NCBI GenBank assembly: GCA_009760855.2
Contig: WPIO01000006.1
Location: 6,908,001 to 6,972,000, forward strand
Reading direction: 5' to 3'
From: Cristatella mucedo
Lineage: Eukaryota; Bryozoa; Phylactolaemata; Cristatellidae
DNA: 64,000 bases
Shown here: positions 46,765 to 58,871 of the stretch, in pieces
Position numbering within the stretch: the stretch's first letter is position 1
Layout of the letters: each line of letters begins with the position of its first letter
Program-made: the position numbers and the translations under genes
The notes under the pieces: model-generated
The model's database searches: none
What the model was told of the DNA's origin: nothing
What the model saw: the letters and a program-made list of their open reading frames with translations, nothing else

Positions 46765-47395
46765 TCCGAAAAAGGAAAATCAAATCCTACTCCAACAGGT
46801 GTTGCTTCTGCGAAATGGAAAACACTTGAATACTCACTATATTCCAAAAAATTAGTTATTATATATTATAGTAAATTTTTTTTTCAGAGTTTCTAAATTT
46901 TATTTAAAGAGAAATATTTACATATTATAAGATGTCTGAAATAAATTCATTTTCACGGCGTGAGGGAGAATCATTCAATGATCATGCAAAAAGATGGGTA
47001 TTTTCTTATGAGCAGCGTTTTAAAGTTAAACCTTCTTTTACTAAGAAGTATGGCAAGTCAACTAGAATTGTTCATCATCCAGTTTCTGCGGTTGATATAA
47101 GAGAATTAATTGAACGTCTTTCTGTTAATAAAATAATTAAACCAAAAAAATCAGAAAGTAAAAACTGTTTTTATAAAGAAGCAAAGCGTCTTTGTAAGAC
47201 TGATACTAGTGGATGGTTTTTAGGTAGAAAGAGTACTAGTGGTAGTTTAATAGATTATGAGTATGAAGGTTTTGAGGCAGAAGATGCAGATTTAGATGCG
47301 TAATGTCGGCTAGCGTTCAAGATTTCAGCATAATGAGTCAGTTTGAGGTGCCAACTACTATTGAAAATGCGCCGTTCGTCGCCCCGGAGTGATGC
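46765..47395 (+). other. AT-rich island of compact open frames, origin unknown
   Basis: Base composition drops sharply in G+C between about 46765 and 47310, while both flanks are GC-rich. Three open frames follow one another on + in three different frames: the end of one (about 46756-46893, containing KSNPTPTGVASAKWK), an intact 123-codon frame at 46932-47303, and a short one whose ATG (47303) overlaps the previous stop as TAATG and runs 29 codons. The compact, overlapping layout and foreign composition suggest a fragment of a virus or a mobile element. I recognise no domain, so this is inference. Confidence 0.5.
46932..47303 (+). CDS. Unknown 123-residue protein in AT-rich island
   Basis: The frame runs from ATG to TAA without interruption. 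It begins MSEINSFSRREGESF, has a Lys/Arg-rich middle (RFKVKPSFTKKYGKS, IIKPKKSESK) and ends with an acidic tail (DYEYEGFEAEDADLDA). Third codon positions are strongly A/T, unlike host exons here. There is no signal peptide or membrane segment. A pyrimidine-rich TTTTTTTTTCAG lies 43 bases before the ATG and could act as a splice acceptor. The stop overlaps the next ATG (TAATG), an arrangement used for coupled translation in some viruses and some non-LTR retrotransposons. I do not recognise the protein family. The frame could be viral, mobile or host; its intactness suggests recent arrival or selection. Confidence 0.45.
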   Translation: MSEINSFSRREGESFNDHAKRWVFSYEQRFKVKPSFTKKYGKSTRIVHHPVSAVDIRELIERLSVNKIIKPKKSESKNCFYKEAKRLCKTDTSGWFLGRKSTSGSLIDYEYEGFEAEDADLDA

Positions 47396-47649
47396 ATAGT
47401 CGATTTCGAACAATTTACCGTCGCCGTTCAATCTTGCACGGCATTCAATGCTTTAATTGCGTGCGGCGGATGTGACGTCGGAAGCGCCGGGTATCAAAGC
47501 GGCTTTTGTACTCTGTAAAGACGTGCAATAATTCAACACTTGGTAATTCTACGGTAAAAGACGCTAGATTTGCGCCCGTTTCTGAAGCACCAAGAAGGTG
47601 AAAGAAGCAGAAGGCTGCTGCTGGCCATACAATCGTGATCACCTGCCAC

Positions 47650-47815
47650 GCTGGTTTGGGCCAGCGGTGAAGGTGCTCGTCCCGACCAAGGTCAAGGTGA
47701 ATGCAATTAATGGCAAAGGTCGTGGGCTCAAGCCCCGTGGCATACGTGACGCGCCTGAATAGAGATTAAGTTCTCTTAGGGAGCTATACCAATGAACTAA
47801 ATCTATGTTTATATT
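47650..47815 (+). mobile_element. SINE S2 copy with LINE-A tail
   Basis: A box TTGGGCCAGCGGTGAAGGTG, B box GGTCGTGGGCTCAAGCCCCG, then GACGCGCCTGAATAGAGATTAAGTTCTCTTAGGGAGCTATACCAATGAACTAAATC in order, which parallels the LINE-A tail (GCGCCTAGAGAGAGATTAAG, TTCTCTGAGGGCGCTTTATC). Confidence 0.82.
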
Positions 47816-48083
47816 TACATCAAAAATATCAGATTTAGCTAAGCAAAGCGGCGAAGAAATAATAAAAAATGTAATTTAAATGCTGGCCGGGGAAACTGCT
47901 GATCAAGACTGCTACTCCATTCGACCAGGTGCAGCGGATACAATGGTCATTGCTAAAAAGAGCCCCAAGGGCACATGCGCCTACTTATCTGAGTCCTTGT
48001 CATAATTGGGTGAATGAGCAATTACAATTTACGCAAGTTTAATCATCCCCTCCTTCCATTCAGTTTGGTGACTGCGCCTCCTC

Positions 48084-49194
<1,111 letters not shown>

Positions 49195-49275
<81 letters not shown>
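49195..49275. repeat. (TA)n microsatellite
   Basis: Pure TA run of about 80 bp immediately left of the R2-like element. Confidence 0.97.
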
Positions 49276-49277
<2 letters not shown>

Positions 49278-49304
49278 CCTGTATATAGGTATGTATATAT
49301 ACAC

Positions 49305-51225
49305 ACATGTCTCCCTTCTCAGTGTGCTCCGGCATGCTGGAGTGGACGAGAGCTTATGCAGGGTTGTTGAGCGCCTCTATGCCAGCCGCTCTTGGAGTTC
49401 GCGCTCGCGACGAGGACCTTGGTTTGCGACGAGACGCTGGTGGCGTTTCCTACGATTGACGGCCACCGATCCTCTTTGATGTGGCGATGGAACCGGTTGT
49501 CAGACTCGCTGCCAGCTTGCACGAGTCATGCTTCCAGCTTGGCGGAGCCTCCCTGTAAGTCTGTGCCTTGGCATATGACCTCGCCCTGTTCTTAGGCACG
49601 TCTTCCGGTCTTCAGGCCCTCGTGTCTGCAGTTGAGCTGCGTCGACTCTAGGCGTGCAGTTCCGGCCGGCGAAGTGCCGTGTCGTCGTCCGAAGGGTACG
49701 AAGGCCATGCCCATCTCAATCACCCTACATGACAGGCGGATCCCCGAGCTGCCGGAGACCGAGTCGTTGACGTGACCTTGAGGCCCCGCAGGGTCTCGGA
49801 CAGCCTAGGGCTGAAATAGAGCAGGCCTGCTCTTCCTTGCGAGGGACACTAACCTGCTTCAGGCCAGCCTTCTCGTCCTTTGGCAAAAGCTTCACGCCCT
49901 GCGGACTTTCCTTCTGCCACTGCTCGACTACCTTTGTCGGTCGCGGCTGGTGCCTAAGGCCGCCTTGCAGCCAGCCGAAAAGGCTCTGGTGGAGCTATGT
50001 CGCTTCGCGTGCGGTCTGCCGAACTTTGCATTGGCGAATTTTCCGTTTTCGCCGCACTCTGCGGCCGGGCTCGGCTCGATCCGCTTCGAAACAAACGCCT
50101 CCATCCTACGTGCTGCACAAGTCTGTCGCATGCTGTCTGCTCGCATGACGCGCGCGTCCGTCAAGTCACTCGTCACAGACTCGACCGAGCCGGCGCCAGC
50201 GTGGACGGCACGTCGTCGTCAGATGAGAAGCATCCGCAGTACCTGAGCCCCACAGCCTTCGGTCCTGGTAACAGGGTTGGCCTGATCTCGCTGTGTTCAG
50301 ACGCGCCTAAGTGCCTCAAGCGGCTCTCCTGTCGCCTCTCGCTGGACGGTCCTGAAGTGCTGGCTGTGTCCACCGACCCTGACGACATCGAGCACTGGAT
50401 CGTGCCGCGAGTGGCTATTATGAAGCTGCGAGAGCTCGCCAAGCTCATGGAATGCCGTGCTTGGGCGGCCCAGCCTGCGCAGGGCACGGTCAGCCCCTGT
50501 CTGGCCACGGACAGATTCGCCATCCACAGTCACTTCCTGACCACGGTCTTGGCCTAACGTTTCGGGCTTGGAGGTTCGTGCACCGAGCGCGCCTGGACGT
50601 GCTGCCAGTGGCTGCTTCCAGGAGTCGGACATGCCCAGGGACGGTTACCAGCTGCCTCCTATGCTTTACGGAGGCAGAGACAGTGTGTCACGTGCTGAGC
50701 CACGGCCGGCCGATGCTGCATGCAATTACGGCCCGACAAAACCGGGTTCTGGGGCGCCTATTCGGAGCGCTTCCGGCCACCGTGCTCAACTGCATGTCGA
50801 CAGGCTGCGCCCTCCCGCTTGCCGGTGGTCTGGCTCTTAAGCCGGACCTGGTCATCGACAACGGCACCGATTTGGTAATTGCGGATGTGGCGGTGCCGTT
50901 CGATAGCAGCGAGGATGCTCTGATTATGGCGGCCCGGAAAAAGAGCGATAAATATGCAGCCGTTGGCCGGTCTTTCCTGACCGCTGGCTAGCGGTCGGCA
51001 GTGGTGAGGCCATTCGTGGTCACCGGCGCTCGGCAGCTGGTGGTCAAATAATGAAGCTTGCCTGGCCGACGTCGGCATCCGACGCGTGGACGGAACGGCT
51101 TTAAGGCGGCACTGCGTCTCCGACGCCATTACCGGCTCAGAAGCCGTGTGGTCCTTGCTCCTGAACCGGGCGGCCCGGGTAGCACGCACGACCTCGGCAG
51201 GGCAGGGCACCGCCGGATAATGTAA
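49305..51225 (+). mobile_element. R2/NeSL-like retrotransposon 3' half, broken
   Basis: RT remnants on + are SVLRHAGVDESLCRVVERLYA (49320-49385) and LFDVAMEPVVRLAASLHES (49475-49530), then ALAYDLALFLG, a palm motif that has lost residues. Downstream, 49950-50550 keeps a linker with PSPHSAAGLGSIRFETNAS and SLDGPEVLAVSTDPDDI. The C-terminus (50570-50991) has FVHRARLDVLPVAA, a Cys-x2-Cys...His knuckle (CLLCFTEAETVCHVLSHGRP) and a PD-(D/E)xK-type endonuclease core (LKPDLVIDNGTDLVIADVAV...KKSDKY). That RT, zinc-knuckle, restriction-like endonuclease order is diagnostic of R2-clade elements. Frames shift several times. The copy starts just after a TA microsatellite and ends just before a GA microsatellite. 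Confidence 0.8.
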
Positions 51226-51255
51226 ATGTGCTAGTTAAAAATCTTTTATTCGATA

Positions 51256-51333
<78 letters not shown>
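51256..51333. repeat. (GA)n microsatellite
   Basis: Pure GA run of about 78 bp immediately right of the R2-like element. Confidence 0.97.
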
Positions 51334-51337
<4 letters not shown>

Positions 51338-51838
51338 GCGGGTACTTGCAGCGAGCTGCGACCTAGCTGCACAAGCATAGCTGCCGAATCGCGCGATATT
51401 TCACCCAAAGCTGCAAGGAGAACGGATTTCTGCGACGTTGGCTTCTTTTCCCAGAACCGAAAGCGAAAGCAAATGCAGACGTTGCAAGGCGTTGCAAACG
51501 AGCCACAACGAGTCTGTTTTGCCCCCAGGTGAAGCAGTAGATCTAACTACAACAACAGTGCCCTTTAATTTTCATACTTCTGCTTCGAGCCTTTTCTTCC
51601 TTCGTCATCAGTAGAATTAAACAAGCGGCCTGTGGGCGAGTGCTGGGCGAGCAGCGAGTGGCACTGTACGCGAGCGAGATGGCCCTCCGCGCAAAGGGAA
51701 TAGACGACGCTGCGAAGGAAGCCGCTGCCGCCGCCACGGAAGTCTTAGCGTTAGGAGACGCTGCTCCTGGCAAGCTCTGCCGAGGCCGGCCTTTTAAGCA
51801 GCGTCAGAACGTCTGCCGGCGATAGACTAATATACAAC
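51334..51838. other. No recognised gene
   Basis: A 62-codon Ala-rich helical frame lies at 51640-51825, with no family match. Confidence 0.35.
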
Positions 51839-51846
51839 GTATAGAG

Positions 51847-52330
51847 TAGTGGTTCTCAATCTTCCTAATGCCGCGACCCTTTAATACTGTTCCTCATGCT
51901 GTGGCGACCCTCAACCTTAAAATTATTTTCGCTACTGCTTCATAACTGGAGATTTTCTATTATGACTTGTTATATGAATATCTGATGTGCAGGATATATT
52001 TTCATTGTTACAAAATGAACATAATTAATAATTATCATAAGGCACCGCTAACATCATCAGCTCTAATCCAGACGATTGATATTCACACTTTCACCTCCCT
52101 ACTTACGTAACCCGGCCAATAATCACGTCGGCGTTTCAATGTCATCATGCCGGGTACTCGTATGTGGACGTATCTGCATGTGGACGGACTCGTTTGGAGA
52201 CGGATAGAGGAACAGTGTCTCGGTTCCTAAGACCATCGGAAATGCGTGTTTTCCGATGGTCTTAGGCGACCCCTATGAAAAGGTCGTTTGACCCCTAAAG
52301 GGGTCGCGACCCACAGGTTGAGAACCGTTG
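51847..52330. mobile_element. SPIN-like non-autonomous hAT element, 484 bp, with perfect 8-bp target duplication
   Basis: The left end reads TAGTGGTTCTCAATCTTCCT followed by AATGCCGCGACCCTTTAATAC. The right end has TTTTCCGATGGTCTTAGGCG, GGGGTCGCGACCCACAGGTT and GAGAACCGTTG. These are the ends of the SPIN family of hAT elements, known for horizontal transfer between distant animals. Flanks are GTATAGAG on both sides (51839-51846 and 52331-52338), an exact 8-bp duplication that fits the hAT target nTnTAGAn. An internal hairpin pairs 52226-52242 with 52250-52266. No transposase is encoded. The first base of the left terminus is T where C is usual. Confidence 0.9.
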
Positions 52331-52338
52331 GTATAGAG

Positions 52339-53589
52339 GATTCAGTGCTAGCGGTAGATTTCTGCTCGCTTTGCTATAGAACAACAGGTCTTACTTAGCG
52401 TCTCGCTCAGCGAATTCCCAGATCGCGACTTTCGCTGTGCGTACGCAATAACTATATCCGGCTGCCTGTTTAGCCCTATCAAAAGTCATGGCATTGAACC
52501 TATGCAGTCGCAATCACAGCATGACAGTCTTCAAGGTTTACGTCCGATCCCGAAAGACTCCCAGCTGTCCCTCGCGGCAGCCATTTTCTCGCACGGTTCG
52601 TTGCCGACTCCGCTACTCCGCCCTCACTTCCGCTCGCCGCTTCTCTGCCGCTCGCTCGAGCATGAGGGCGGCGGCGGCGGCGGCGGCGGCATCGCGCACG
52701 ACGGTACTTCGCAGGGTCCGCTGCAATTGCACGATGGCCTCTACGGGCTTCCAGTCTGCGGGCTTCCGGTCTGTTCAGGTGTGTCACGACGCGAGCGACG
52801 GAGCAGACCCGAGCAGCTGCACATCCGCAGCTCGAAATCACCGCTGGAGACCGCGAAAGCGGACAGCGAAAGAACTGCGCCGAGAGCTGCGGCGACCGCC
52901 GGCTCGGTCCAACTCGGTCGTCTGCCGGTCCGCGATGACGTTAGCGCGCAAGTTGAACCGGCCGCCCACCCAACTGAAACGCTTGACCATCTGCGGCGTG
53001 TGGCTGGTACAGGTCTGCAGCCACGCCCGACCCCATGCCCGTCTCGGGCGAGGCAGCGAAGGACCGAGTCCGAGCCCGAAACTGGGTCTGAGCGGATGCT
53101 CACCTCTCTGCCCTCCGGAAACTGGGCCTGATTGGATCTCTTCACCCTTCCCATCGGTGGCGAATATACGGTTCATATCTTGACCGTGTTTTCCGCTTAA
53201 CAACAATGAAAGCATGCTCGAACAAGGCCGGCTGCAGATAGCGGCCTGCTACAAACAGAAGCTTTGGACGGAGGACAGAGTGATCGCATGCCGATAAGAT
53301 GAGCGAGGTCAGAGAGCAAAGTGACGGGAGGCTGTGCGCGTGAGTACCGATTCGGTGCGTCGTCCATCTGGGTCGGTCGCGCCGACAGGCGGCGTGCTTT
53401 TGCAAGTCGGTCCCGCGTGGTTCTCATCCGGGGTCAAGTACGCGCACCGCTCCGTTTTACACCGGCGCGCCAAACCTATTCGACCAGCGGCGAAGCGAAA
53501 CCAGGGGGGGGGTTGGGGTGAGGGAATTCGTATTCGGTCTCGAATCTGGTAGCTGGTGTCTCGGTCGCTAATGTAAACGGGAGGCCATC
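52339..53589. other. GC-rich region without a confirmed gene
   Basis: Long frames overlap on both strands between 52.5 and 53.2 kb. On - there are splice-like sites (TGAACAG|ACCGG and CAGCG|GTGATT), but I recognise no protein family, so I do not call a gene. A (GGC)n tract lies at 52667-52690. Confidence 0.4.
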
Positions 53590-53715
53590 TGATTGAACGG
53601 GCTCTTCTATGTAGCGGCGAAACAGGCCCGGAGGCCATCACTTCCGCTCGCAGTGAGCAATAAAGAACTGCTCCCTGCCAGGGGATCGGAACCCACGACC
53701 CGATTCGTGAAGTGC
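53590..53715 (-). mobile_element. SINE S1 partial copy
   Basis: TGATTGAACGGGCTCTTCTA, GGAGGCCATCACTTCCGCTC and the B box equivalent GGGGATCGGAACCCACGACC on -; the head is lost. Confidence 0.65.
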
Positions 53716-53724
53716 ATGCACATT

Positions 53725-53900
53725 CTAGCTGATTTAACAGCCTCGTTTTGTACAGCGACAGAAGAGCCTTAAAGGCTATCACCACCGCTTGCAGCAGCAA
53801 CAAAGGATCGTCCCTACCGCAGGATTCGAACACGCGACTTCGGGACCGATATCGTGAAGAGCAACCGCCTTACCCAGCGTGCCATCGCGGCTCGCTGAGC
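53725..53900 (-). mobile_element. SINE S1 copy
   Basis: CTAGCTGATTTAACAGCCTC, AAGGCTATCACCACCGCTTG, GCAGGATTCGAACACGCGAC and CCGCCTTACCCAGCGTGCCA on -. It follows directly on a partial S1 copy in the same orientation. Confidence 0.88.
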
Positions 53901-53989
53901 TCTAGGCCATGACCCACAGGCGATGAGCGAGAGCTCACTTCTCGAAAAAAATTGGCTGGATCCTGGTGATTTGTTTTATTTACGTGCTT

Positions 53990-54076
53990 GCAGCAAATGT
54001 AAAGCACCTACAAAGAGATTGAGTTCTCTGAGGGCGGTTCGATAACAAATGTATTATTATTATTATTATTATTATT
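53990..54076 (+). mobile_element. LINE-A tail copy
   Basis: GCAGCAAATGTAAAGCACCT, AGAGATTGAGTTCTCTGAGG and a (ATT)n tail. Confidence 0.8.
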
Positions 54077-54290
54077 GTGCATGCTGACGCTGTGAATGCT
54101 ACAACTAAGCATATTTGAGTGCAGACACTGTGCATATCATCTCTAACCATGTTAGGCTTGCTGACATGTCAACGTTACCAACAAACATCCGATCACGCTT
54201 CCCTTACAGCACGAGTATAGTACCCAGACAGAGATCAAGTGCTCCGAGGGCACTAGGCAAATGTTCTATTAACATTTTTATCATCAGCTG
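54077..54290 (+). mobile_element. Second LINE-A 3' fragment
   Basis: GTGCATGCTGACGCTGTGAA, CATATCATCTCTAACCATGT and AGAGATCAAGTGCTCCGAGG follow the LINE-A 3' UTR and tail, directly after another LINE-A tail. Confidence 0.6.
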
Positions 54291-55719
54291 CAGGTCGGCA
54301 CTTTTTGAAGCTCGCAGACTTTCTGTCATCGTCTCCGCACTGGGTAGATTTGCCTGCCTTCTTTGATGCTAGTCGCCCTCGCTGCGCGCCGCACCAAGTC
54401 GCTGGGGCCGCCGCCGGCCGCAGTAAGTTCGGGCAGTGTTTCGCTCCGAGCGTCGATTTGCACGCCCAGTCGATGGCTGGCAGGTGGCTGGCACGCAGCA
54501 GCGAGCAGCTGCTTCCGCGACCTTCCCCCACCCCATTTGGCGGTCCGATGACTACGCACGTCGTCACGTGACCGCGACCGGCAGCTGCTTCCGCGACCTC
54601 CCCCCCATTTCGCGTCTGGGAGCTGCGTTGCAGCTCCCAGCGGTTGCACCGCTTCAGATGTTCATATCGAGCGCTCTGCCGACATTCTGCGCTCGGCGCG
54701 TCTCTCACGAGCTCTCGACCTTCGAGCGCTCGTCGCGGCAGGAGCGCGTCCCCGCAGCGCGTGCCAATGAATCTCTCGAGCGCTGACTCAGCGGTCCGAC
54801 GACTGAGCGCGTCGTCACGTGACGATGACCGCACGCGCGCGGTGAAAGCCGCAGCGAGCGCTCGCCTCGAGTAGTCGGGCGCACACCCCGGCAGGCTCCT
54901 CCATCTAAAGCCGCGCATCCTGCCTGCTCGGCAGCAGAAAAAGTCGCAAGACTCTGTGCGAACGCGTAACACAGCGAATGCTCTTCAACGTGCGATCTTA
55001 GTTTCAGCTCTAACAAGAGTGATTTTAACTTTTGTTAGTTTATAAGTAATTCGAGCATTTCCAAGGTTCCATACAGCTGCTTTTATTATGCTCCGTTAAT
55101 TCGTGACCTCCCCAAAGTACAGCCTAAGGTCAATCCTTGCGCGCAGTCCGTGGATTTACTGAACGTGACTTAACGTAAGCTACTGTCACCTGAGCGCTGG
55201 TCACCTGACTCGTAGAAAGTTTCGTACCCGAGTAGAAAGTTTCGTATTTAAAAATTTGACTGTTAAAAGTCAACGTTACGCGATTACATTTTAAAGAGTG
55301 CGCTCTCTTTGGAGCATTACAATTTTGTAAAGCACTACAGCTGGCGCAAGAGGTAGCTACTGACTTTCAAGCACGTTAAGAACTCCCTGTACTGATGGAC
55401 AGCCCAACGGTGTCCAGATCCGCTGGGTAAGATGCGACCCTCAAACCAGCTGAAGTGAGGGCCACAGAAGCGACTTGCCTTCGCAGGCTCATACAATTGA
55501 AACCCTCGAAAATATATGCGGCGCTTTAGCGACAGCTACTACTAGTAGCTGCGCGTTGCGATGCCTACTACAATGCAGCCCATGCAGCGATCTACGAGCC
55601 AGAGAATACTCGAGCGACCGAGCACACTGGCGACGGCCATTGATTACTTTCGAAGCACGTGACCACCCGGAGCAGTGAGCTGGTACGAGCTGCAACTGAA
55701 CGTACTGGGTGGGGTCGGA
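54291..55719. other. No recognised feature
   Basis: GC-rich to about 54.9 kb, with a repeated GCAGCTGCTTCCGCGACCT(T/C)CCCCC segment (54506 and 54580) and CGTCACGTGAC palindromes. Moderately AT-rich afterwards. Confidence 0.4.
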
Positions 55720-55885
55720 GGGCTAGCGATAGCCCAAGTGGTAAGGTGCTCGCTGTACACGATCCGAGGGTTCGAATCCTGCAAGAGCGCAATCCTCATT
55801 GCCGGTTGTAAACGGCGGTGATAGCCACACTAAGGCTACTACTTCTGCCACTATGCAAATGAGGCTGTTGAATCAGCTAATATAT
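55720..55885 (+). mobile_element. SINE S1 copy
   Basis: A box GCGATAGCCCAAGTGGTAAG, B box CCGAGGGTTCGAATCCTGCA, body CGGCGGTGATAGCCACACTA, 3' end GAGGCTGTTGAATCAGCTAA. The B box is a good consensus match. Confidence 0.88.
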
Positions 55886-57299
55886 TATTTGGCGGCGACC
55901 TGCCTGGGGGAGGGGCGGGGCGGCTGCGTCATAACCTGACGGCATAGCTTTACGACGGGGCGACCTGTTTGGCTGGCTCGGTGGCGGGGCCGGGGGCGCG
56001 AGCGAGCTAAGGGCTAGTGCGTGGCAGGGAGGAAGTGGCGAGGGCGGAAGGAGCGAGGGGGCGCAGCGGCAGGGCGGAAGTGGCGAGGGCGGAAGTAGCG
56101 AGGGGGCGCAGCGGCGTCGGCGGCTGCCCTCTCGCATAGCGCCTGCCAAATCCACCCATCCATCCGCGCCACTCTATCGCACAGTAAAAGGACGAGCGCT
56201 AATGTACGGATCCGGAAATAAAGGTCATACGAGCGGCGGTCACAGGTCATACCAAGGGCTGTCCGAAGTTAAATGCGAATGCAAGCCATTCGGCCGGCGA
56301 TTCCTGCTGCCAGCAAATGACCGTCGGTCAGTCTGCCGAGCGTCGGCCGGCCGGCTGCTGCTTGCTCGAACGGTTGCTAAGCGGTTTAACCTCAAACGGG
56401 CGACTCAAACGTCGTGGAGTCGCGAGGCACCTCAGCTACCGAACTGCCGGGGCGGCGGCGCGGCGGTGGGGCACGAATGCCGTTGGTAATTCCGATTCTG
56501 GAATTTCTCGGTGGGCGAAAGCTAACGCGACGGAGCGGCGCCGATCGTTCGGCCGAATCTTGGGGAAGAAGCAGATTAAATCCAACCTTGCTTCCTGCAA
56601 TGTCGGCGCAGTATAAGTCGGTCAGTAGCTCCGCGCGGACACTTTTCAGTCGCCACTTGCAGTTAAGAAATGCCGGAGGAGTAAAGCTGCAGCAAACGGC
56701 TTCCCTTAATTACGGCGATCGACGGCCTGCTTCTTTGATTTCGTAATTCTGGCGAACTCTAAGGTTACTCTGGCTAGCTCCTGAAACTCTCTGGAACAAT
56801 ATCCATTACTTGAACACTATAATTTTCATAACTTCACATAATTTTCATTTTACATCATTCATTAAATTAACAGAATTTACATAATTAAACATACTTTTCA
56901 TTTTGATATAATTTTCAAACACTAAAATTCCGAAACTATAATTTTCCGGAACCTCCTAAAAAAACTGTAAGAAAAAGCTTCTTCGCGCCCTTAGCTTCCC
57001 GTTTCCGTCATTTGTATAATTTGTGCGTTGTTTTATAAGGACATATCGTTTTCTTTTGTAAATTCGTGAAATCCTGCTATCTAAACATCGCGAGTACTAA
57101 AAGCGCACGCTCTCTAATGAGCTCGCCGCGACTCGCGATTCGCTTGACCTCTTCGTTGATCGCGTACTTCGACGTTCTATCACTCACGTGACTAGGTCTC
57201 TCCATTTTTCTAGCTACGGTCTACCCATGTGAATGAAATACGTCCCAATCACGCTTCTGCTTAAACCAAACCTCATCTGACGCGGGTTGCTGGATTGTA
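55886..57299. other. No recognised gene; short GC tandem repeat
   Basis: At about 56033-56115 a GC-rich unit (GTGGCGAGGGCGGAAGNAGC) is repeated twice. AT-rich from 56780 to 56960. Open frames at 56.2-56.75 kb show no domain. Confidence 0.4.
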
Positions 57300-57600
57300 C
57301 CTGTCATGAATTTCAAATCCGATTGAGACCTGCCTTTAATGTTGCATACTTCCAAAGCCTGGCGCTCACTAACGACTGACATCGCGCCATCTCCTAAGTT
57401 TACGACATTAAAAAAAGCTGAAAACCACCTTTCTCCTCACAGCAGTCCGCGCGAACTGACACTTGTGAGCTGGTGAGTTCATGCATTTGCACATATCATC
57501 ACCGATCATTAGACCTGCTTTATTTTCCTCATTTGTAGAGTGCCGAGAAAAAGAGTAAGTTCTCGGGAGGCGCTACAAAAGCGTATTATTACTAATCAAA
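57300..57600 (+). mobile_element. LINE-A 3' copy
   Basis: RT C-terminal remnant (TACTTCCAAAGCCTGGCGCT, ACATTAAAAAAAGCTGAAAA), 3' UTR and tail (GAGTGCCGAGAAAAAGAGTA, GGGAGGCGCTACAAAAG, TATTATTACT). Confidence 0.65.
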
Positions 57601-58189
57601 TTAATTTTTTGGGGATGCTTCTTAAAACGTCAAGTAATTTTCGTAACGGGAACATACTGCTTGACGTTCTTGCTTTGGCCATTGTATGGCTCCTTACTGT
57701 CTGCTTGCGGACGAGTCACCGGATATTGGCCTTTGATCATTTAGTAACTAGTCTTTAGTGTCCGTTTTTAACCAGGATTTTTAATGTGTATTGATGGCTG
57801 GGCCCTTCACTGAGGATAACGCATAAAAAGGTCGAGGCAGGAGTGCTAAGGCAGTTAGCATCAGCGTGCCGACCCGAGTGAGGGAAACGTTCAAAGCACA
57901 CCTTTAGAGGCCTTTTCGGACGCGCCGATTTATGCCGAAGACTTCCGCCGACGTCGGGCGATTTTCGTTGTTTCGTGCTCCGTCGGGCTCTTATTCATGT
58001 TTTCGAACCTACTTGAACTTGAACTTGAACTTCCGGGAACTTCTTTCGAATCTTCTGAGCCCGGCCCTGGTCCACCTCTCCAACGCCCGCCCCGCCCCTC
58101 CGCTTCCGCGTTCGATTTCGGCGAACGAACGCACCACCTTTAAATGTGACGAACGAGATGAAGACTACAAACACTAGCTGTGACTCTTT
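57601..58189. other. No recognised feature
   Basis: Short frames only; a GAACTT(GAACTT)n-like stretch near 58010-58035. Confidence 0.4.
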
Positions 58190-58410
58190 TATGTGCTCAT
58201 GCGTGCTGACTTTTTGAATGCTGCCACTAACCGTACTTGCATGCTGAACCTGTGAATGTCACCCTAGCCATATTATTCTTGAAGTTTATTGAGGATGCTA
58301 CCACTAGCTATTCGATCGTGCTTCCTTTGCAGCAATTGTAAAACGCGTAGAAAGAGATTGAGTTCTCGGAGGGCGCTTTATCAAATGCATTATTATTATG
58401 ATTATTATTA
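58190..58410 (+). mobile_element. LINE-A 3' copy
   Basis: GTGCTCATGCGTGCTGACTT, CTGCCACTAACCGTACTTGC, then CAGCAATTGTAAAACGCGTA and GAGATTGAGTTCTCGGAGGG with a TTATTATTATG tail. Confidence 0.8.
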
Positions 58411-58606
58411 CACATGCCAGCAACCGGCGCACAAGTCAGCTACAGACTGCGTGTCGACAACCCACTCACATTGACGACTGTTTTAAACGTACCAAAAACT
58501 TTTAAAAACAGCAACGAGTTAGCAATCATTAAAAGACGCCTCTCGACGAATGCGCCAACCTTCTGCGCCCAATCGGAGCCGGAAGCGGATCTGGGAGCTG
58601 CGTCGG

Positions 58607-58684
58607 CGCCTTCTGATCTCAAGCCTTCTCTCAGTAGAGCCGGCGGGCGCCTTCTGATCTCAAGCCTTCTCTCAGTAGAGCCGG
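58607..58684. repeat. 37-bp direct duplication
   Basis: 58607-58643 and 58648-58684 are identical, beginning CGCCTTCTGATCTCAAGCCT. Confidence 0.9.
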
Positions 58685-58871
58685 TGAGTTCGCGCCGGCG
58701 CCTCCGCATCTCACGCCGGCAGCAGCTACGTCAGACCCGGTTTGGGCGGTCTCGCGCTGCGTCCTCGCTGCCGATATCTCGGCGGCGGCGGCGCCGGATG
58801 GCCGATCCCGAGGCGGTTATCTGATACCGCTCACACGTCGCTTCGCCGAGGAAGCTCACGGTCGAAAAAAT

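Noticed and set aside
51640-51825. Ala-rich helical protein exon
   Set aside because: Short, low-complexity, without flanking splice sites that lead to a recognisable family.
52488-53215. Host gene in long overlapping GC-rich frames on both strands
   Set aside because: Frames overlap on both strands, as expected from high GC. Splice-like sites exist on -, but no family is recognisable.
58414-58824. 136-codon frame just upstream of the procarboxypeptidase
   Set aside because: It starts in LINE-A-derived sequence and runs through a 37-bp duplication; no domain and no link to exon 1.
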